Below, piece after piece: positions 57,355 to 62,820 of a stretch of DNA of 62,820 nt. The DNA lies in the NCBI GenBank assembly GCA_010093515.1, contig MU001672.1:731892-794711 (forward strand). The letters run 5' to 3'. Within the stretch, counting starts at the first letter, position 1. Each line of letters starts with the position of its first letter. The notes below the pieces were generated by a model. That model had not been told where the DNA came from and made no database searches. It saw nothing but the letters and a program-made list of their open reading frames with translations. The stretch comes from Lineolata rhizophorae. Its lineage: Eukaryota; Ascomycota; Dothideomycetes; Lineolatales; Lineolataceae. The position numbers and the translations under genes were made by a program.

Positions 57355-60300
57355 GGAAAGAAAGGGACTCGGGGAGCGAAAGCGCGCAAGAAAACAGTGC
57401 AGAACAAGTCAAAGCGAAAGGACCGCCAAAATAGCGTCACCCACCCGCCCGCCGCCGCCGTCGTCGCCCTCCGCGCGCGGCCACGAGCAGCAACACCACC
57501 ACCAACACCGCCATCCTCAGCACCACCTCCTCAACTATCAATACCAACAGCCGCACCAGCAGCTCGCTAGCGATCAAGCGCGCCCGCAGTGGCACCAGCA
57601 CCCGTACGCCCCACCACTCGCGCAACCGCTCCCGCCGCCGCAACAACCGCAATACTACCAACAGCTACCGCGACTCGCGTCGCCGCCGACGGCCGCGACG
57701 TCGCCCACCTCGCCGGCGTCACACAGGCAGTTCGCTACCGCCGCGCATCAGCAGCAGCAGCAGCAGCAGGCAATCGGCTCCACGGCAGCGGCATTGGCGC
57801 TCTCCCCACGGTTACAGCAGCAGTACCAGCCACACCACCACCAGCCGGCGTACGCCACGCATTCGCCGGCGAGCGCGACAGCGCCACGGCTGCCGTCGCT
57901 GCCGCCGCCTTCACCGTCGACGTCGGCACCACCTCCACCAGCGGCACCCGCGCCGCCGTCCTTTGCGCCGCCACCGCTGCCGCTGCCGCCGCTGCCGCTG
58001 CCGCCGCCGCCGTACGCACGCGCGACGCCGACCAGCACCGCCGCCGACCCCGCATCGCAACCGCGCCCCGTCGTCACCTCGGCGCATCATCACTGCTCCC
58101 CCTCGGACTCATCCGCCACCGACGACGACGACGGCGACAACGACAACGACAACGACGAGCGCAACGACGGCCGCGGCGCCCCAGCAGCCGCCTCGCCGCC
58201 GCCCCCGCCAGGCCTGCCGCCTACGCAGCACCAGCAGCCCCAGCCGCCGCAACCGTCGACGCAGCCCCGCATGCGCTCCTCCATCGCCTGCGCCCGCTGC
58301 CGCCGGAGCAAGGTCAAGTGCGTCAACAATGGCGTCAACACGACGTGCCGCGCCTGCGAGACGACGGGCCGCGAGTGCACGTACCCGCCGCCGATGCCGG
58401 GGCCGGGCGGCGGCGGCAGTGGCGGCGCCGTGGGCCGCAGGGAGAGCCTCGCCCACGCTGGCGGCGGTGGCGCGACGGGCGGTGGTGGGGCCTCGGCCGG
58501 CGTCGATGGCGCGTCGCCTGTAGTTGAGGTATGTGTTCTTTGAGTCTTCTGCTTTACATCCGTGTCGTTGTCGTTGTCGATGTTTGTGGGTTTGGGCGGT
58601 TGTTGAGGGTCACGATCGTGGTTCTATGGGGAGCGCGCGCGCGTAAAAGCGGGGTTGCTACCACACGTCCTCAGCAGAGAGGACCGCGGAAGGAGGGAAA
58701 AGACCATAGAGTTCCCCAAACGTTTTCATCATTTTGTTTTGGTTTTTTTTTTTTTTGGCTTTTCTGTTCATGCGAACCGTGACTCCGGTTTGCCCCTTTT
58801 GTTGCTTTTCTTTTCCGACTCCGAAAGTTTGCAACCGGAAGTTGTGCGCACGTACTGACGCAGTGCCAATCACAGTCGCACAGGAGACCACGAATGAAGA
58901 AACCACCAGCGCCTTCCGGGTACGGGTTGTATCCCAAAGAAAGTCCACGCGCACTCGTAGACGCATTGGATCCGAATCTTCTAACTCCCAAAGTGTGGAC
59001 CGAATTGGTATGAAACGCAACAGAGCCTGTTACATCTTTCCTCGAATTGCTGCTGACGCTCTATCCAGTTTGAAATATTTCAGCTCCATTTCTCCACCGA
59101 CCTCCCCTTCGTGCATCCTCCGACGTTTCTCAAGCCACTACGTCAAGGCACGTTGCACTCGCATCAAAATGACTACGGCACGCCGAGCCAGGACCGTCCT
59201 TCACCTGCTCCCATGCCTCCCGGATCTCCGCCTCTGCTTCTTTCATTCCTGGCCCTCACCGCGCGATTCCATCCTCAGCTAGTTGCATACCACTCACCGT
59301 CAAGCGTAGGACGACCCAGCAATCCGCTGGCGGCGTCGGAGTATTACTGCGCGGCAGCGAGGTCTCGACTAAGCGGGACGGCAGGCGACGCGATGGGCTC
59401 CCCGACGCTCGAACGGTGCCAGGCGTTCCTCATGCTCGGGCTACACGAGTGGGGCATGTGCCGCGGGGTCAAGGCGTGGATAGCGGTGGGGATCGCGATC
59501 CGGTCGGCGCAGGTGCTAGGGCTGCAGTTCGAACGGGACCTTGACGACGAGCCGATGGCGCGGTCGTTCGCGCTGAGCTCCGAGGCCGAGCACATGGGCA
59601 TCGCGCCCAGCAAGAGCGCGAGCCAAGCGTTCGGCAAGAGCGAGGCCTTCATCGAACAGGAGATCAAGCGCCGCACCTTCTGGAGCTGCTTCCTCATGGA
59701 CCGCTACCTGAGCAGCGGCAAGTACCGCCCGCAGATGCTGAGCGTTAAGGACCTGCGCGTGCAGCTGCCCAGCAGCGACAGGGCGTTTCACTTCGGCGAG
59801 AAGGTGCGGACATTGCTACTAAATGAGGAGTCGGAGGAGGTGGCTGGGAGGGCCGAGATTCAGAGCGTGAGGCAGGCCACGCGTTTGCTTGGCAGCAGCG
59901 CGGGTGCTTCGTCGCGGTCGTCGAATGCGGACGCGAACGGGGGCTTCACCAATCCGTTTGCTGATAGCCAGTCGAAGGAGGATGAGGAGAACGGTCGGTG
60001 GGAAGTAGGGCCTGACGAAGGGGTATTAAGCCGCTACGTTAAACTTGTGGATCTGTACGGGAGGATAGTGCGATGGTCGTGCAGTGGTGGTCGACGGTAA
60101 GGTCTAGCAAGTCTCACGGCTCCGACGCGTCTCATTAATGGTTTTGTAGGACTGAAAAGCACCCGCCGTGGGACGAACGGTCCCAGTTCTACTCGCTGAG
60201 AAAGAACCTCTCGATGTTCAAGGATTCGCTCCCGAGAGATCTCGTCCTCACCGGAGCCAACATACAAGCTCACATCAGTTTGCGATCTTCAACGCCATTT

Positions 60301-61898
60301 ACATTGATGCACACCACGCTCTGTCTCTGTAGTATAATGCTACACCGGGAATACGTCCCTTTCATTCCGTTGAGGTGTCGAAACGGACCGTCCGGGCCGT
60401 TGGACCCGCCACTCTTCCCCCCGGAAGAGTATCAGATTCCCGAGGGCTTCTGGGAGCAAAGTGCCAAGGAATGCTTTAAGCCGGCCAGAGATCTCGTCGA
60501 TCTCCTGCGCACGTGTCAAGATTGGAATGTGCTCGTGGAGACACCTCTAGTTGGTTTTGCTACTTACACTGCTGCTTTTGTTGGTAAGTTATAAAGCATT
60601 CTCACATGGTTGGGCTCGAATACTAACGTATATCAGGCGTGTACTGCATTAATTTCCCGTGGATGGATCCTGATGGATACATGTGTCGCGACACCAACGG
60701 CGGGTCCGAAGCTGCACGGAAAGCGCTCGAAATCGTGGGGCAGATGCGGAGGCGTCTGCAGATGGCCGACGGCTGGTTCAAGACCATCGAGCGCTGCCAC
60801 AAGTACTACATGCGCATGATCAAGGACTTCGAGCGCAACTCGCGGGCCCTGGAGACGTCGTCCATGTCGAGCGGCGGCGAAACGGCCGAGGGTCAGGCGC
60901 GCCATCTGAGCCTGCGCGAGGGTGGCCTCGGCGGCGGCCTCGCCGAGTACAAGCTCCTAGAGAAGACGCTCAAGGAGTTCGGCACGCTCGAGGATGAAGA
61001 CGTGGAGATGGAAAACGCACCAGGAGCCGAGACCGGAGTTCCTAGAGCGCGGCAACGCACCGGCGACGAGGTCAGCGAGGTGGGCAGCGCGGGCGTGAAG
61101 AGCGAGGCCATGGACGTCCATGACGGCACGCCGGACAGCGCAGGCCTGCGGCAGGAACGCTGGAATGCCATCAACAGCGTCGCCGCGGCGGCGAACCAGC
61201 AACGGGCCGAAGCCGGCGGGTCATCGTCGGCCATGGGCAACGGCACGACCGCCGCCGGCTACCCGGTCGCGACGCCGCAATCGCAGTTCCACTCGCCATG
61301 GCAGCAGCAGCTCACGTCGGCGGCAGCGGCCGGCCCGTCCCCGGGGCCCTCGCTCGTCTCACCCGGCGCCCAGTCCATCTCCACCGTCTCGGTCGCGACC
61401 CCGTACGACCGCTCGTCCAGCCACGCGCTACCGCCGCCCGCCCAGCAGCAGCAACACCAGCAAGGCGCGGGCCAGTACGGTGCCGCGGCGCCAGCCTCGC
61501 TCCCGCACGGCCAGGGCCACGGGCCCAGCGGCGGCGCCTACGCCACGGACCAAGCGGCGCAGCGCGCGTCGCTGACGCTGCAGCAGCAACTGCAGCCCTC
61601 GTCCGCGGCAGCGGCCGCCGCCGCCGCAGCCGCGGGTTGGACCCCGGACAACAAAGGCGCGTGGCTCGATAGCCTGACGACGTCATCGTTCGGCGGCGAC
61701 GACCTCGCCCTGTTCGTCGACGGCTCCTCCTACGAGGACTACCGCTACAAGCAGCCGCCTGGGGGATGGCTGAGCCAGGTGTGGCAGGCGGGGCCGGGAG
61801 GGGCGACGCAGGCGCAGGCCGCGGCCGCGGCGGCAGCGGCGGCGTCGGCGGCGTCGGCGGGAGGGGGCGGTGGTGGGGAGGGGGGCGCAGGGGTGTAA
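57355..61898 (+). CDS. Zn2Cys6 transcription factor with fungal-specific regulatory domain (5' end unresolved)
   Basis: Exons 57355-58528, 58876-59007, 59069-60096, 60150-60583 and 60637-61898 keep one frame. The first is His/Gln/Pro-rich. The zinc cluster at 58285-58385 reads CARCRRSKVKC then CRACETTGREC (C-x2-C-x6-C-x8-C-x2-C-x6-C). The middle (KESPRALVDALDPNLLTPKVW, HFSTDLPFVHPPTFLKPL, IKRRTFWSCFLMDRYLS) is the fungal_trans regulatory domain. The C-terminal 420 residues are Gln/Ala/Pro-rich, activation-domain-like. No ATG lies in frame between a stop near 57314 and 58269. Either an upstream exon exists (for example 56917-57122, donor GTGAGC, phase-compatible with 57355) or translation starts at ATG 58270, just before the zinc cluster. 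Target genes unknown. Confidence 0.83.
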
Positions 61899-62768
61899 TT
61901 TTGGCCGGGTAGGGTGGCGGGAGGCATAGGGGTTGGGTTCGTAGTTGGGTTGGCCCGGGGGGAGGGGGAAGGTCGTGGCAATTGGGTAAGGGGGGCGTAT
62001 ATGATTAAAATGGGGGGGCGCATATTCTTCTTTTCCATGTAGCTTGTTTTATATTCCTTGTTTTCTTTCCTTCTTGTTTTGCGCTCTCATATTTCTGTTT
62101 TGTCTTCGACTTCCTTAATACGTCGTTTGATTTCGAATACTTCTGGAGGAATCGCGGGTTTTTCTCTAGCGTATATCCTGTTCTTGATCCTTGCGTCTCA
62201 GGAAAGTGCGTAACGGGCAAGGAACAGATGGGCCGTGTGTTGTGCGAGGAGCTCGAGGAGCTCTTTGCGGTGTGTCCATGGGTTGGCTATCGGACCGGTA
62301 TGTGTGGAATGTAGTCTGAAGTGGCCGTAGCGAGGTCAAATATTCTTCAGTATTTTAATTTTTTCTCTTGCACTTTCCGCGTCGGATAAGCATGGCGTGT
62401 ATGAAGTGGATGATAAGTAAACGTTTTGCTTTCGCACCTCTGGAGGTTTCTGAAATGGGGTTATCTCTTCTGTGCCTCAGCCGTGTTGCTTAATCTGTTC
62501 ATCCGTGCTCTTGCGCCTTCTTCCGTGTTTGCTTTTTGGCTGATTCTCTCTTCTTAACCTTTGCGTGCGATCAGCGTAATCAGCCCCGCTGCATTTTAGG
62601 GCTATTACTACCTCGGGTAGTATCGTCTAGCCTTATCATTCTGTCTGTCGTTTTCTCAATTCCAATTAGCAACCTGAGAATATAATTCAACAACCCTTTT
62701 CTTTTAAAATGATTTGCTGTTCCTGCGGCTATCAACCGTACTAACAAATATCATATATAACGTTCCTA
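61899..62768. other. 3' flank of the transcription factor
   Basis: T-rich 3' flank with no coding signature. Composition falls to AT-rich after about 62560, which may mark the approach to a repeat at the right edge. Confidence 0.45.
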
Positions 62769-62804
62769 TCAGGGTATGACCCGCCCTCAGGGTATGACCC
62801 ACTC
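62769..62804. repeat. Two tandem 18-bp repeats at the right edge, possible transposon end
   Basis: Units TCAGGGTATGACCCGCCC and TCAGGGTATGACCCACTC are adjacent, each containing GGGT-ATG-ACCC, a small inverted repeat. They follow an AT-rich stretch (ATATCATATATAACG). The arrangement resembles the paired direct repeats at the left-edge transposon, although the sequence differs, so this may be the start of another element beyond the window. Confidence 0.45.
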
Positions 62805-62820
62805 AACACCATCATCCTAT

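Noticed and set aside
56222-57412. 396-codon frame on the minus strand before the transcription factor
   Set aside because: Low-complexity GC-rich translation with no motif, antisense to the likely promoter or first exon.

Overview
This is a 62.8 kb piece of a filamentous ascomycete nuclear genome (Pezizomycotina). A Sordariomycete is my best guess, not a proof. The evidence is: protein-coding genes with short GT...AG introns (about 50-120 nt, a few near 300 nt); GC-rich codon use; GC-rich genes alternating with AT-richer gene-poor stretches; a Fot1/pogo-type transposase at the left edge; and a degenerate gene whose stop codons fit C:G to T:A (RIP-like) decay. I see no bacterial operon features, rRNA, convincing tRNA or CRISPR.

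Layout, left to right. 1-289: 5' part of a pogo/Fot1-like transposase, cut by the window edge. 1112-3487 (+): SAL1-type calcium-regulated mitochondrial ATP-Mg/Pi carrier, nine exons. 4048-5019 (-): Qc-SNARE of the syntaxin 8/Syn8 type. 6528-9771 (+): RBR E3 ubiquitin ligase of the RNF216/TRIAD3 type with a coding minisatellite. 10693-11634 (+): HORMA protein Rev7. 11635-15525: gene-poor block holding a decayed aminoglycoside-phosphotransferase-like (APH) gene. 15526-19252 (+): importin-9/Kap114 karyopherin. 20821-24714 (-): 1297-residue pentatricopeptide-repeat protein. 25873-27609 (+): phosphomevalonate kinase Erg8. 29858-31043 (+): UBL3/MUB-type prenylated ubiquitin-fold protein. 32425-33046 (-): proteasome maturation factor Ump1. 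33047-40535: about 7.5 kb with no gene I can support, AT-rich in its first half. 40536-42722 (+): single-pass membrane protein with a cysteine-rich ectodomain and a cytoplasmic SH3 domain (Fus1-like). 45297-47332 (+): cytochrome P450. 48941-53041 (-): protein kinase C Pkc1 with a CAG/polyQ tract. 57355-61898 (+): Zn2Cys6 transcription factor whose 5' exon is unresolved. 62769-62804: 18-bp tandem repeat resembling a transposon end.

The genes are mostly conserved housekeeping functions (mitochondrial transport, endosomal fusion, ubiquitin/proteasome, nuclear import, isoprenoid synthesis, cell-wall signalling). They do not form an obvious pathway cluster. Three touch ubiquitin/proteasome biology (RNF216-like ligase, UBL3/MUB, Ump1), and UBL3 and Ump1 are tail-to-tail neighbours, but I take this as coincidental. 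I did not find a new multi-gene system. The most distinctive observations are the RIP-like APH relic, the Ump1 start codon isolated on a three-nucleotide coding exon, the split SH3 domain, the prenylated ubiquitin-fold protein with a long disordered extension, and simple-sequence expansions inside two regulatory proteins. Exon borders were placed by eye from splice sites, reading phase and family similarity. In every complete model the exon lengths sum to a multiple of three.
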